Shown one piece after another: positions 52,997 through 64,000 of a stretch of DNA of 64,000 nt. The DNA lies in contig JAEMWC010000083.1 in NCBI GenBank assembly GCA_016490735.1, positions 687,501 through 751,500 on the forward strand, read 5' to 3'. Numbering within the stretch: the first letter of the stretch is position 1; each line of letters begins with the position of its first letter. The position numbers and the translations under genes were made by a program. The stretch comes from Pachyseris speciosa (taxonomy: Eukaryota; Cnidaria; Anthozoa; Scleractinia; Pachyseridae). The notes beneath the pieces were generated by a model that was not told the DNA's origin, did no database searches, and saw only the letters and a program-made list of their open reading frames with translations.

Positions 52997-55900
52997 CTTG
53001 CTTTGAGAGTTACGGCCGACGACCCCGACACCTTGGCGACGTAAAGACGGCTGTCACTTCTCGACCACAGAATTTGGAACTGTTTTCGGTCGAAACCAAA
53101 CAAGGGGCTTGATACCTTTTCCTTGTCCTGCCATCTAAGGCTTTCACACGCCAGCGGAAGCACCTGATTGTTGACACCAGCCTTCTTGTCGTTATGCTGT
53201 TAGACTAGAAGCATAGGAACAAGAGGTTAATGAAGTTTTACTCAAAGTTAAATCCCACCTGCAGTTATATCAGTCTTTCTTTATGATCTATCTACAAAGG
53301 AGGCAGGGAAATGTGAGAATATTGTGTAACCTTACATTGCAATAAAAAAGTATATCAGCTGTCTAATCAGCCTTGTATTTACATTTCCTTTAAAGCTATT
53401 TTAGGAGTTTGGTTTTTTTCCAGGAATGTATGCAACTTACGCTTACCTTGTCTATGAACATGATTTGGTACAATCTTATCAAGTTCGTTTCTTAAAAGTT
53501 AGGTAGAACCACTAACTAACGGCGCGTTATTCGAACTTTTAGTTAATTGCTTTCTTTTTGCGAGGTTTAAAAATACAAAAAAGGATTGAACTAAGACTAT
53601 TGCACACTTAGATATTGCTGATGTTCCCGGTGGGGGGGGGGGGGCGTACTGCCTTATATGAGCTATATAGGTATGTGCGGTAGGGTATGGTTTTTTAGTC
53701 GTTCTGGTCTGAAATAGGGTCTCAATTTTGACCATTTTGGTCTGAAATAGGGTATGGTTTGTGCACTCTTGTTTTGAATTCGGTATGTTTTTAAGAAGAA
53801 GCTACTTCTTCATCTATAGCCGATAAGACCATCAACAAAAGCCCTTCTTTTTGTCTTTTAATTATGTTTACGCCAACTGTGTACATGAAATAGGTCTGAA
53901 ATAGGGTATCGAAATTTTGGTCAGGTCTGAAATGGGGTAGGGAAAATCGCAGATTTTGGTCTGAAATAGGGTAAGGGTTTCAGGAAGCGGACCGCACACC
54001 CCCACCCAATTTTTCTGGGCTTTCCTCCGGACTGATGTCATCTATGGGCAAAACGAACTATTCATGAACAAAACAAATAATTAAAACATCTTTTTTTGCT
54101 TGAGCTCTAATAGCCGGTCTTATGATAACTCATGCAGGGTGCATACCTTGTCATAAATGGCACAACGAAGCTTTTCCACCTCGGTCTTAAGTAGCTCCTG
54201 GTGCGTTTCCGCGTGGGTCATGTCGTGAATGAACTGTTTTCCCCTTATGAAGAAGTTGTTACATCCTGTTACTGTACATTTTATTGCCTTATTGGGACAC
54301 TGAAACAGGTGCAAATGCACGTGAGATCTGAAAAACAACATGATATCATCTTTTTTAAGGGCGCCGGCTTCCAAATGAAATGAACTGTCTTAGTCTTGTA
54401 TTTTACATTTTCCATAACCTATCACAGATTGTTAAGTTTATGAGAAAAAAAGTGCGACCTTGTTTTTTTTTTTTCTTTTTCTTTATGTGCTTTCTTCTCC
54501 ATCTTATCACTGTCTGACTAATGTCGATCGTTCGCAACATTCACTGTGTTATGTAGACGTGCTTACTGTTACCCATCTTATCACACCTCCTAAAACTTCG
54601 TGCTTTCCCCGCAAGAAATATATGATCCTATCAATCTGTTTATTCACTAAGAAGATTATTAATTTAAAGAGGAAAACATAAGCACTGATATTAGACAACA
54701 TGGTAACTTAACAGACGTTCACACACACGCCTGCAGGTCGACGTCTAATTTAAGCTTTCTCCACCATAACACATCAATTCAATACTAACCTTGGTAAGTT
54801 CTCACCACAACCTAACGGGCAAGCTCGAGGAGTTTCCGTGCAGTCCCTTTCGTGGGCGTCCAGCCAAACTCTTCTAATTTCTTTCTTACAAAACTTGCAT
54901 TCGACCTTCTTGTTAGGACATTTTGCGAGGTGTTGGACTATTCGACCCCTGAGGTGGGTGGAGGGGCAGCCATTTGGACAATCCACGAGGAGAAACGGAC
55001 ACTTGTCGTAGTGCTCTTCTTTTTGCCCTTGTTCTCCTGTCCAACCCCAGCCATTGTTGGTGCAAACTATTGCGATCTTGCTGATGAGCCCGTTTACAAT
55101 AACATTTGTTTTAAACTGTTGTCCAGCAAAGGTTGTCTTGCAGACAGGACAGGTTTTTGCCACTGCTTGCTGATCTATTTGTACCATCTTTGCTAGGCAT
55201 TCTTTGCATGCGCTGTGTCCACATGGCAGGGAACAAGCCTTGTTCATCAGTTCTTTGCTGAAAGATAAAACGCAGTCATTTTAATTTGGTCATGAACCAG
55301 TTCCATCTACACGAGGAATTATGTATGGATGGGAGTATCGCTAGATAAGGGTGAATAGGTTTGTTAACTCAACTTTCCAAGGAAAACAGACAAGTTAAGT
55401 CGGCTCAAAATAGTCTTCTTAAATTTCAACGCCATCTCTGTGATGCAATGTTTCGTTTGTTTCCTTGCACATGCAATCAAAATATTTAGTTGCGATCATT
55501 GTTTTTACATATAAGGTTACCATAGCAACAGCACGACCTCTTACAATTACTCTTAATTTTGGCTTTTAAGTGCCTGTAACTCAAAAGCGAGTCGGATTAA
55601 CCCCGTTTATTCAATATTGAATCGATATCAGCATATGAAGATTCATCTTTCGGTAAAGTTTTGAAATAATCTGTAGTACGCCTGCCTAGAATAGCTGCGG
55701 CTATTGTAGCCCGCCTAGAATAGCTGTACTAACTGCGGGCTAGAAAGGCCTTCTTTTTATGTATAAATAAAGGAAGTCAATAAAGTCAATTGGGTCCACA
55801 TCCACCTTAATTTTTCGATAATTTTAAGTGGCTCTGAGCCCCTCAGGTTAGGCCTAACCGGAGGTTAAATTTCTTAACCGCAGGTTTCGGTGTTAACTCT

Positions 55901-57134
55901 GGGAGATGGTTAAAATAGCGTTGCTCAAAGCGTGGTTAATGAGCTACTTAGTTAACTTCGTGTTAGACGAAGCTAATCCTAGATTAGAAATTCATAATAC
56001 TCTTGTTGCCGTGGTGAACAAGTTGAGGGCACTACAATGACCTCCCACAAATCGAAAAAAATGTAACGCATCTGAATTGCCCTTTTGACGGGCAATGTCG
56101 AGGAAACCTTTTGTAGATGATCATTCACATCTCCATTAATTCTTCAATCCGCAGCTCAAATATATTATATTTTTACATATTTAGTTTTACAAATGCAAAG
56201 TAAGCTGACCAACAGCGTCACGAACCAGAAAAAAATAAAGTGTGGAAAAAATCGCGGATACCGTAAATCCTATTGGAGTCGCAATGAGGACGACAGCCGA
56301 AGTCCGCAAGAAATGGAAAAACTTATTACAGTCTCAGGCAAAAAAGGAGTTCCAAGAGCTCACAAAGGAGTAGAAGAAATCACAACTTGGTGGAGTGGTG
56401 ATAAGAAGTTATTCCGTCGAACTGGTTGCGACTTATATCACCTTAAACAATGAACACGCTGCTCTTCATCTGTGAAGTCGTCCATTTCTCACTTAATTCC
56501 GGTTCTAATTCTCCATTCCCTTCCCCTCCGGCGCAAATTACAAAACAACAAATTCGCCATATTTACTCTTCATTAAACCGGAGGTTAGCTAGGTCTCTGT
56601 AAAACGTTCTGACATCGTCTGCGATCACATGGAAACGCATCAGTTTTCTGCAATGATATCGGTATGACCTACATGCGTGGTAAAACTTTACGCTGTTTTC
56701 GATGCAATGGTTTGCAATTATATGGCAACAACACTTTGCGATCGTTTGGTAACTTTGATCCACAATCGCCTACGAGCATATGGAACCAGGATTAAATACT
56801 TTTCATAATCATAACAAAGAAAGAGAGGCGGCGTAACTAACCCCAACCAAACAAGTAGAATCGTAAGAGTTCTGTCACAAGTGCCAAATGAAAATATGCG
56901 TTATTTCGTCTAAAGTTTCACTATAACTTCTCAACGCTTTTTTTCTTTTGTATATTTTCACCAAGAAGGGTTCAGTGTTTGCTAGCGCAGAACAAAAAGG
57001 ATACGGTATTTTGCGCAATACTGGCTATAAAAGAAACGGCTAGAATCAGTAACTTACCATATCGGGCAAAGGAAACTTTCGTCCACATGTTCCGTTTCAT
57101 CTACTTTGCAGTTAAAGTCAGAGAGACCGGACAT
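52997..57134 (-). CDS. RING and TRAF-type zinc-finger protein (partial host gene)
   Basis: Four exons in matching phase on the minus strand: 57058-57134 (ATG at 57134, donor GTAAGT), 54790-55257 (acceptor TTTCAG, donor GTTAGT), 54147-54327 (acceptor TTTCAG, donor GTATGC) and 52997-53196 (acceptor AACAG, donor GTGAGG). Exon 1 ends in FLCPI and exon 2 begins with the second Cys, then CGHSACKECL and CPVC, giving a complete RING. Two or three TRAF-type fingers follow (CPNGC...HLAKCPNKKVECKFC, CPLGCGENLPR). Exon 3 leads into a helical segment. Exon 4 matches nothing I know. No MATH domain is seen, and the gene must continue further left. Likely an E3 ubiquitin ligase or adaptor in signalling. Exon 4 is the least certain. 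Confidence 0.82.
53625..54030. repeat. Dispersed GTCTGAAATAGGGTA repeat, copy 1
   Basis: G-run (53629-53645) followed by at least five GGTCTGAAATAGGGTA-like units and a terminal TTTCAGGAAGCGGACCGCAC. A second copy lies at 62525-62825. It sits in intron 3 of the TRAF-like gene. No coding potential. Confidence 0.8.
56255..56365 (+). pseudogene. Myb/SANT-like DNA-binding fragment
   Basis: One frame encodes RTTAEVRKKWKNLLQSQAKK followed by EFQELTKE, the C-terminal part of the Myb/SANT-like domain of NAIF1 and Harbinger-associated proteins. Flanking frames are closed. A decayed piece of a Harbinger-type element inside intron 1 of the TRAF-like gene. Confidence 0.6.
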
Positions 57135-57572
57135 TTTTAAACCTGACTCTTAATCTTCTAACTTTGATGTGAATGGTGAAGACACGGATGAGTATGAAAT
57201 TGAAGAATATCTCTCGTTCGAATAGTTGCTAGAAAACAAACGGACTTTCATTAACATCACTTGGCTTTAATTGGTTGGTCGTAAAATTTATTCTTTTGTT
57301 GTTAGTATCGCCCAGAAAATTTTCCGGAAGTAACACTTCATGTGAGAAATAGCTGACCAGGTGAAACCTTATTTGGCAGCGAATTTGCAAAACTACAATT
57401 ATATTGAATTAGTAGTAAAAAAAAAAACAAATTTTCCACTTTATCATCTTTATCCCGATAAAACCTTCCAGGTGATCTTTTGTCGGCATTTAAAACACAA
57501 TCCATGATACGCATACAGGTTCGACTTTCAGCCCGGGCTAAAAAAAGATACAATTACATCGGGTTTTCATCC
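57135..57572. other. Upstream region of the TRAF-like gene
   Basis: The first 400 bases 5' of the TRAF-like gene. No TATA box or other element is clear; a (A)12 run lies near 57418. No gene. Confidence 0.4.
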
Positions 57573-57953
57573 CGGGATTGGGGGAAGTACTCCCATAAAT
57601 TTCGGATAGGTGGGTGCCGCGAAGGGTTTTCAACTTTGACCCTATTTAAGGATAAGGCCCAAACCAGAAAAAACCCGAAAAGAACTGGCTGTCAGTGTTC
57701 ACAGGCAAATGGGGACGATCCAAACGACGACTTACCGCCACGGAAAAACATAAAATTTCATTTGGCTGGGTATTTCCGCTCTGCTATGTTAGCTGGTACA
57801 ATTTTGGCACCATATGTAAGGATAACATCGGGAACACTAAGCCAACATGGCCAAAAGTGATGCCCTATTTAAGGACTGAGAACCTCAAAAACCACACCCT
57901 ATCCCGCAGCACATACCTAGATATGTGGGAGTACATCCTCCTCCCTCTCCCCG
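57573..57953. mobile_element. MITE-like repeat with inverted ends
   Basis: Left end CGGGATTGGGGGAAGTACTC is roughly inverted at the right (GTGGGAGTACATCC...CCCCGGG). The interior contains GACCCTATTTAAGGAT and GATGCCCTATTTAAGGAC. Short frames here are repeat-derived. Confidence 0.6.
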
Positions 57954-58239
57954 GGCGTCTGACCGAGCTGAAAATTCCAGCTCTTTTGCCTTAAGGACGT
58001 TTGCGTGAAAATTTTCCAACATGGATTTTTGTCTGAGACTTTTACCACTGTAAGATGCTGAGTTAGTTATGTCAGACATGTAGAAAATTGGGGGTCAGCG
58101 ACTTCGTTTTGGAGAGAACATGCCCGGAAGAGCACCCTAAATCTGAAAAAATCGGGCTTCGTTAGCGAATAAGGCCACAATGTCTTTAAGCCCAAAAATA
58201 TTGCAATTAGATCTTTGAACCCACGACCTATGCGATACC

Positions 58240-58440
58240 GGTGCGGTCTGGTGGTGTTGCAGGGTATCGCAGAGGTCGTGGGTTCGAATCCCGTACAAGC
58301 CTGAATTTTTTTTTTTTCAGGCTTTATTTTCACTACTGCTTAAGCAGTGTTCACAACTGCGATGATCAGTCACATATCGTAATCGTTAATCCGCAGTTCA
58401 AATATATGATTTTCATATATTCATTCTCAATGTGGAGATA
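58240..58440 (+). mobile_element. tRNA-derived SINE (box B and tail)
   Basis: GTGGGTTCGAATCCCGTAC holds a canonical box B. It is followed by AAGCCTGAA, (T)14, CAGGCTTTATTTTCACTACT, AACTGCGATGATCAGTCAC and the ATATATGATTTTCATATATT end. The 5' part is rearranged: an inverted copy (GAACCCACGACCTATGCGAT) lies just upstream at 58217. Confidence 0.75.
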
Positions 58441-59280
58441 GTTGTAAATAAAATCTAATTGTCGTCGAATTCCAAAGTCACTCTGTCGCGCGACATGACT
58501 GAACAGAAACTGGAATCTACCGGAGTTTGAAGCCCACATGAGATGCGCAGAGAAAGTTGCGCACAGCCGGACAATTGGCGCGAATGTCCTTAAGCCGCGC
58601 TGGGAATTTCAATCCTGTCCGAAACTTTGTTCAAGTCAACTTAATTGTTTACAAAGAAGTAAATGTTCCAAATGGGGTATTCCGAAGTTTGCACGGAAAA
58701 ACACTCCAAAAATACTCTAAAAGTGACCTTTTTCTTGACTCCGATGTTTCCCACTAAAGTCTTTGTTAAATTCACTATGACCTTTTCACCCTTTTGGTTT
58801 TAGCAATTTAAGAGTTATTGATTACTAGAAAAGAAATGTTTCATTCAAGCTAACAATTGAACCGCGATGGCCAAAGCAGCGGCTACAAAAAAGAGTGATT
58901 TTTGGCTTGCGATAGTGATGCGAGTTCAGTTTTAAAATTTTCGAATCGCCAGCGCGGCAACAATTTTTACTTGTTTTAGAATTGAGTTATTCCATGGTAA
59001 AATTTTAAAGCAAATTCCGTGAAACCCACACCAGGACAAAAAGTCGTTTTTACGAGCGTCGAGCATCAATGGTGACCGCCATAGCGTTTTGGTCACCCAC
59101 CAAGGTGGCAAAACTCGCGGGTACCAGAAGCCTGCGGACACCGAATGCACGACAGTATTTGAGATATGTTGTGTTTTGAGACGAAAATTAGCTCACCTAT
59201 TCGTTTTTTTGAACGTTTAGTTGCAGAGCTGTTTTTTCTCGTTTCTGAGGTAACCATAACCATGTCAGGAAAAAAAAAGG
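58441..59280. other. Intergenic stretch before the Merlin gene
   Basis: Near 58876-58960 sequence resembles the end of the MITE at 21593 (AGCGGCTACA, GATTTTTGGCTTGCGATAGT, GATGCGA), a degenerate relative. No gene supported. Confidence 0.45.
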
Positions 59281-61904
59281 ATGTGTGATAACGGTCACGC
59301 CGTCGTTTTTAGGGGACTCGTATTTCACCTGAATATGACTCCCCTAAAAAGGACTGCGTGGGAGGATAAGTATTACTCCGTACGTGTTCATTCGCGCAGA
59401 GAAACCAGCTACAGTTTTAGCAAATTTCTAAAAATGAATCTAGACTTTTTTGTTAGGCTAAAACGTCGATCGACTTCACGAACGATTAGATGGTTGCAGT
59501 ATCGTGGACTGTTAGCAAACCCGTTACGTTGCAATCCATGCAACAATGACATGGACTTAATCAAACGAGAAGCAGACCATATTGATGGGCATCAGTGGTA
59601 AGTCATAACATCTATAATAATAGCAACATATATATTCTAAGACTTTCTTATAAGGACGGTCTGGACAGCTGTTTGGTTGGTTTGTTTCCCAAAAGATCGT
59701 CAAATATTAGCCTTCATTCATCTTCTGTCACGAAAACAGCAGTCCCTGACCGGCCAGCGGGTACTCCTGTTCGGTAGTAAATGAAACCGACCTCTGAGAC
59801 ACAGTTTGTTTGTTTGTTTTTTTTTTTCTTTCTTTCTTTCTTTCTTGAAGGAGATGCAGTGTTTGCAAGAAAAAACGAAGTATAAGGACCAATAGTTTCT
59901 TTGCCAAGTTCCCAAAAATCGCACTGGGGGAATTGACGCTTTTAATCTATCTCTGGTCGATAGACCAGAGTAGAAAACACGCGGCCTGCATGACAGGCAT
60001 GAACAAAAACCTAGTTGGTAGAGTATTTTGCGGTTTGGAAGACGTCTGTTCAATAGATATTGGTAGAAATCCAGTCATACCGTTTGGTGGCAGATGTCTC
60101 GTCAAGTGCGACGAAAGCAAATTTAACCACAAGGCAAAGGTATGTAGCTTGAAATGCTCTACTGGGATTAAAGAAGCAATTGGCACAGGAAAATGATTTG
60201 CAAAACGAGTACGTGAAGGCGAGAAATGCCAATGTCTAGAAGGTGGTTTTGGTTTATTTCATTTCAGACTGTTTTCACGAACCAAGCCTATTTCTCCTGA
60301 TCATCAACGGCAAATGACAAATACTGTGCCTGTCACTCAACGTTACCGTGCTCTCCTTTAACGATAGGCACCGCCTGACCGCACCTTTGACAAGGTGTGA
60401 AAACTGCGAAGAGGCCAAAAACTCAGGGTTAATTTTTTGGGGCATTCCTATCAATCGAATGAAATTAGAGCAAAATGTTTCACACACTTTGCCGGACCAA
60501 ATTATAGGTGGCTGCGGTTTCTTTTAAAAACGCACAAGGGCTAGAACTTCCCACACCCATGAAGGTTGACGGTACTCTAAATGCAAAATGAATTTGGGCC
60601 ACATTTCCCGTGATCGATCTAGTTAGTTAGTTGAATAGACTGCGAATAGTCTCTAATTTCGGAGATAGATTGTGGGGCGGGCGAAAGACACGCGCGCACG
60701 AAGTTTCGAGGAGACGCGACGCAAGGGGAGCGCCAAAAAATAATTTTTTGGCGCTCCCTTCGCGTCGCGTCTCCTCGAAACTTCGCGCGCGCGTGTCTTT
60801 CGCCCGATTCACAATCTGTCGCCGAAATTAGAGACTACTCGCAGTCTATTAGTTGAAATAATGTCTTCTAAATTGAGTTGATTGCAAAACTAACACTAAC
60901 GGCAGGGGTTATTTAAATATAAATTCTGTTTGAAGTAGCTGTCTAACGAAATGTAGCGACCTTCTTCGAACAGGGCACCCAAGGAAACGTTTCGGTAGAT
61001 ATCTGTTCGGTGGAGGGTCGTTCGCCTTGGGCTTAAACGTACTTCAAACACCATAAGGTATTAAAAATGTCTTTCTACAGCTTTTGGTTGACCATGGAAT
61101 TCTTTTGCGAGTTGCAGGAACAACTTTCCTTCTCATGCGCATAAACAATTTATCCAGCCATTTCGCAAATGTCGAACAAAGACAAATTCTGTGAGAGTGC
61201 CTCGTTGGGTAGACCGAGAGTAGTCGCTAATTTCAACGATGGGTTGTGAAACGGGAGAAATACACGGGCGCGAGCTGATTGCGAGGAGACGAAACAATCC
61301 ATCGCCGAAATTAGAGACTACTCGCAGTCTACTCGTTGGGTGTCCCTGTTAGAAGGACTGTGTCAAATGAAAAGAGGAAAATTGCCAGGCACACTCGTGG
61401 CCTCTCCATGTTATGTTGTTTATTAGTTGCGTTTATTTCTTTAAGTATAACAGAGGAAGACGAGCACGAGATGTCTGGGTGTTCGGAGTAATTTGCTGCG
61501 ATACCCATCCAGCAAGGGGGTACTACGAGGTGGTAAATAAAAGGGACCGTGCCACACTGCTCCCAATCCTGGCCAAGTGTCTACTTCCAGGTACCGAGGT
61601 GCACACGGATGACTGGGCAGCATATGAAAACCTGGAACAGCATTTACCTAATGTTGTCTCTCAGCACAGGGTTGTGGTTCATGCAGATAATTTTGTCGAT
61701 CCTGTCACCGGGGTCCACACTCAGGTGGCAGAATCGACTTGGGCGACTTTGAAAGGTCCGATAAAACAGCGTCGGGGAATTTCGAAAGAAGACCTCCAAG
61801 TTTACTTGGACGAAAGGATGTGGAGACAATGGAGGGGCCACAACGATGTCATCACTAATTTCTTACCAGTGTTGGCATCTCAATATGTAGATTATGTAGT
61901 ATAG
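59281..61904 (+). CDS. Merlin (IS1595/ISXO2-like) transposase, three exons, apparently intact
   Basis: Exons 59281-59597 (donor GTAAGT), 59851-60139 (acceptor TTGAAG, donor GTATGT) and 61446-61904 (acceptor TTTAAG) join in phase to 354 residues. A zinc ribbon spans exons 1-2 (RCNPCNNDM...HQW, then [13 protein letters not shown]). The first catalytic Asp is in [10 protein letters not shown] at the end of exon 2, the second in HTDDWAAY and the Glu in [18 protein letters not shown] in exon 3. [15 protein letters not shown] is the ISXO2 signature. No stop or frameshift was seen, so the gene may be active or domesticated. Intron 2 (1.3 kb) contains two foldback elements. I did not find Merlin terminal repeats. 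Confidence 0.88.
60634..60850. mobile_element. Foldback MITE in Merlin intron 2
   Basis: AATAGACTGCGAATAGTCTC at the left is inverted at the right end. The arms continue through a GC-rich core (CGCGCGC, GAGACGCGACG, GCGCCAAAAAATAATTTTTT) to a tight central palindrome. It could form a strong hairpin. Confidence 0.85.
60971..61348. mobile_element. Short relative of the 8.4-kb DNA transposon
   Basis: Ends CAGGGCACCCAAGGAAACG and CTCGTTGGGTGTCCCTG are inverted and match the ends of the element at 10477-18855. GTTTCGGTAGATATCTGTTC and the GGTGGAGGGT that follows are also shared (10497 onward). It contains a degenerate foldback like 60634-60850. A non-autonomous family member. Confidence 0.72.
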
Positions 61905-61954
61905 AAACACTTCATGTGAATGACTATATGAAAATAAATTTGTACGGCAATTTT

Positions 61955-62090
61955 TTTCTAGGCCTTATATTCACTACTGCTTAGTTAGTGATCTGCACTA
62001 CTGCGATAATCATTCACATTTTCATTTCTTTAATACGCAATTCAAATATATGATTTTCATATATTCATTCTCATATTTTCATAACTCACG
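61955..62090 (+). repeat. SINE tail fragment
   Basis: AGGCCTTATATTCACTACTG, CACTACTGCGATAATCATTC and ATATATGATTTTCATATATT match the 3' part of the SINEs at 58.3 and 62.1 kb. The tRNA part is missing. Confidence 0.65.
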
Positions 62091-62126
62091 GGCATTTTAC
62101 GAACCAACAAAATGACCAGCTCCCAG

Positions 62127-62290
62127 ATGGCTTGTTAACTCGGTTGGTAGAGCACTGCACTGGTATCACAGAGGTCGCGGGGTCGAATCCCATACAAGCC
62201 TGAATTTTTTCAGGCTTTATTTTCACTACTGTATAATAGTGTTCATAAAGTTCTGCGATGATCATTCACACTTTCAATCCTCGACATTTT
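62127..62290 (+). mobile_element. tRNA-derived SINE
   Basis: GATGGCTTGTTAACTCGGTT leads into GGTAGAGCACTGCACTGG (box A region), then GGTCGCGGGGTCGAATCCC (box B). The tail is GCCTGAATTTTTTCAGGCTT and ATTTTCACTACTG, as in the other copies. Not a functional tRNA: no acceptor stem pairing is apparent. Confidence 0.8.
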
Positions 62291-62524
62291 GTTCAAGAAC
62301 GGGTAATATTTTTTCAGTTTTTCAAGCGTCAGTGATCGCTATTGTCGCGCGATTTGATTTTCACGCAGTAGTTTCGCCAGTCTCATTTACAACCTGTAAT
62401 TATCAAGAGCCCATCGTAGTGAATTTATTTACTGCAGCCTATGACCAGTTGTCTAACGGAAACAATACAATCCCAGTTCCTTTAAACTTCGGTGATAATA
62501 AATTCTCGTTTCTCCCGAGAGTTC

Positions 62525-62825
62525 TTAACACCCGGGGAGGGGAGGGGGCTGGGGGCTATGTAAGTATATACAGCCCCAAAGGGTATGGTGTTTTAGCCGT
62601 TTTGTTCTAAAAGAGGGTATCGATTTGACCATTTTTGTCTGAAATGGGGTATGGTTCAGGACCGTCTACGTGAAATGGGTCTGAAATAGGGTATCGAATT
62701 TTTGGTCATGTCTGAAATAGGGCAGAGAAAATTGTAGATTTTAGTCTGAAATAAGGGAAAGGTTTCAGGAAGCGGGCCGCACACCCTCACTCAATTTTTG
62801 TGGGAGTACCCCCTCGGACTAAAAT
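62525..62825. repeat. Dispersed GTCTGAAATAGGGTA repeat, copy 2
   Basis: Same order of motifs as 53625-54030, starting after a G-rich run and ending TTTCAGGAAGCGGGCCGCAC and CCCTCACTCAATTTTTGTGG. Confidence 0.8.
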
Positions 62826-63551
62826 TTTAAATGCAAACAGAATAGATCCATTCCTCCAGCAAGCCCTACTTCATTACGAACAATGCTTAGCACGAATCTA
62901 AGCACTACTTTCTGACTAACGATAAAAAAAGTACCCTGAGACGTTATGTATTACTCTTTACCAATGAATTTTTTCCAAATCAACATTTCCAAATTAACGT
63001 GTCACGTTTAAATTACGGCGACTTGTGACATTTTTTGACGTGAAAACATCAAAGCGCAAATCGCCGCAGTCAATTTTCAGGTTGCATTCTTGCGGCAAAG
63101 CGCGCGTAGACAATGGCACGAATAACCTTTACAAGCAGACAGTCAATTTAAAACAGACTCATTACAAACAGTGGTTTTAAATGAAGTCGGTAATAAATTC
63201 CTGATAAATTCCAAACTTTGAAAAAGGACTGCGACTGGGCGCGCGACTTGTCACTTAGAACAAAGGCCCCTTTTGTCCTATTCATTTTACCGCATGTGAA
63301 TCCTTGATGAACATGACAAAACAGGCCGTGAATGGCTATCTTAAAAGAAACAACCTCTTGGGACGTTTTCTAACGATTTTGTAAGTGTGACAGATTAAGC
63401 CTTTGATGCGTCTGATATACAACAGGAAACTTTAACATCGGCTGTAAACGGAAACGCATTGGGTAGTGTCCAGAGGGGGTCGACAACCGGTTGTTGTTCG
63501 TATTCCTCGCACTAGCTGTTAGTTTCAGTGCTGTATTCGACGATTTTCAAA
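62826..63551. other. Intergenic stretch upstream of a possible gene
   Basis: No gene or repeat recognised. It may hold the promoter of the exon at 63552, but I see no clear core element. Confidence 0.4.
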
Positions 63552-63796
63552 ATGTTAAGCGACTCAAGTTCGTCCGATGATTCCTCTTTACCTCAGCGAC
63601 CAACAAAATCGCAATCCAGGGAATTCGTGTGGTTAAAGGAAATTCCAAACTGCATCCCGAGAGGAAGGGTTTGGGATCAAATGAACAGAGAAGGCAGTGT
63701 GAAGGAACTGGTATTCTTACCCTCGTGGAACGAGAAAAAGATGGAAGAGGTCATCTTAAACGGATTCCCTGCATTAAGGGGCGCCGATATGACAAG
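63552..63796 (+). CDS. Possible first exon of an unknown gene
   Basis: ATG at 63552 opens an acidic, Ser-rich start (LSDSSSSDDSSLPQ) and a denser part with EFVWLKEIPNCIPRGRVWDQ and VKELVFLPSWNEKKMEEV. GTTAGT after ACAAG at 63796 is a good donor. I do not recognise the family; the downstream exons are outside the window. Could also be a chance frame. Confidence 0.5.
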
Positions 63797-64000
63797 GTTA
63801 GTTGAATACTACCTGAACAGTTGAAGATGTGGGAAAAGTCTGTCCGTTTTAGACTTCCAAAATTTTTATACACGAGGTACATGGGCACATCTAAAGTCCT
63901 GTTGATGGGACTTGCTCTGTCAATCATAGGAATCAACTCAAATCTGGTGATAGCTAGAATCCCATACGTTACGAATCTCCAATGTGGTAACAATGTATTT
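63797..64000. other. Window end, nothing recognised
   Basis: Probable intron of the preceding exon. No feature supported. Confidence 0.4.

Noticed and set aside
58240..58300. tRNA gene
   Set aside because: Box B is good, but there is no acceptor stem and the tail is shared with other dispersed copies, so it is a SINE.
62127..62210. tRNA gene
   Set aside because: Same reason: boxes A and B without cloverleaf closure, followed by the SINE tail.

Overview
The window looks like nuclear DNA of an invertebrate animal, most probably a cnidarian (coral or sea anemone). It is AT-rich, holds introns with GT/AG borders, and is packed with eukaryotic transposons: Ty3/gypsy, CR1-like and Penelope-like retroelement remnants, Merlin, TWA-target MITEs, tRNA-derived SINEs and a Polinton-like provirus. 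Few host genes are present. The clearest is a RING/TRAF-type zinc-finger gene on the minus strand (about 53.0-57.1 kb); a possible first exon of another gene lies at 63.55 kb. The species assignment is inference.

Layout. 1-3.3 kb: no recognisable gene, with a 24-bp minisatellite (1.59-2.23 kb). 3.3-8.1 kb: a Ty3/gypsy element with identical 148-bp LTRs, a 5-bp target duplication and a broken gag-pol. 8.3-10.2 kb: LINE and repeat debris. 10.2-19.0 kb: an 8.4-kb DNA transposon carrying a three-exon DDE-type gene flanked by 778-bp inverted repeats, itself inserted in a smaller inverted-repeat element. 19.1-27.9 kb: SINE, a dispersed repeat with a MITE inside, LINE and Penelope remnants, and a foldback with a second MITE nested in it. 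47.1-52.5 kb: MITEs and a second copy of the dispersed repeat. 53-57.1 kb: the RING/TRAF-zinc-finger gene. 57.5-62.8 kb: SINEs, MITEs and an apparently intact three-exon Merlin transposase.

The centrepiece is a 19,095-bp Polinton/adintovirus-like provirus at 27,996-47,090, with 581-bp terminal inverted repeats and a 6-bp target duplication CCCATA. It encodes a protein-primed family B DNA polymerase, a VLTF3-like late transcription factor, an FtsK/HerA-type packaging ATPase, major and minor capsid candidates, an adenain-like protease, a PX-like virion protein, a parvovirus-type PLA2, a retrovirus-like integrase with a chromodomain-like tail, two related fibre proteins, a two-transmembrane protein and a BRO-N plus nuclease fusion. 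Several late-type genes have frameshifts, while polymerase, VLTF3-like, penton-like, PX-like and BRO genes are open.

The most unusual organisation is this. Each inverted repeat contains a complete promoter and the first 41 codons of a gene, so the polymerase (right end) and the VLTF3-like factor (left end) share an identical N-terminal leader and probably identical early regulation, including three AGGTCAAGGTCA elements per repeat that resemble nuclear-receptor response elements. Most internal structural genes instead start just downstream of a TCTAA(C)...TATATG box, like the TCTA late promoter known from CroV and Mavirus. A coherent reading is an early terminal-repeat promoter that makes the polymerase and a late factor, followed by a TCTA-box late program for virion genes.
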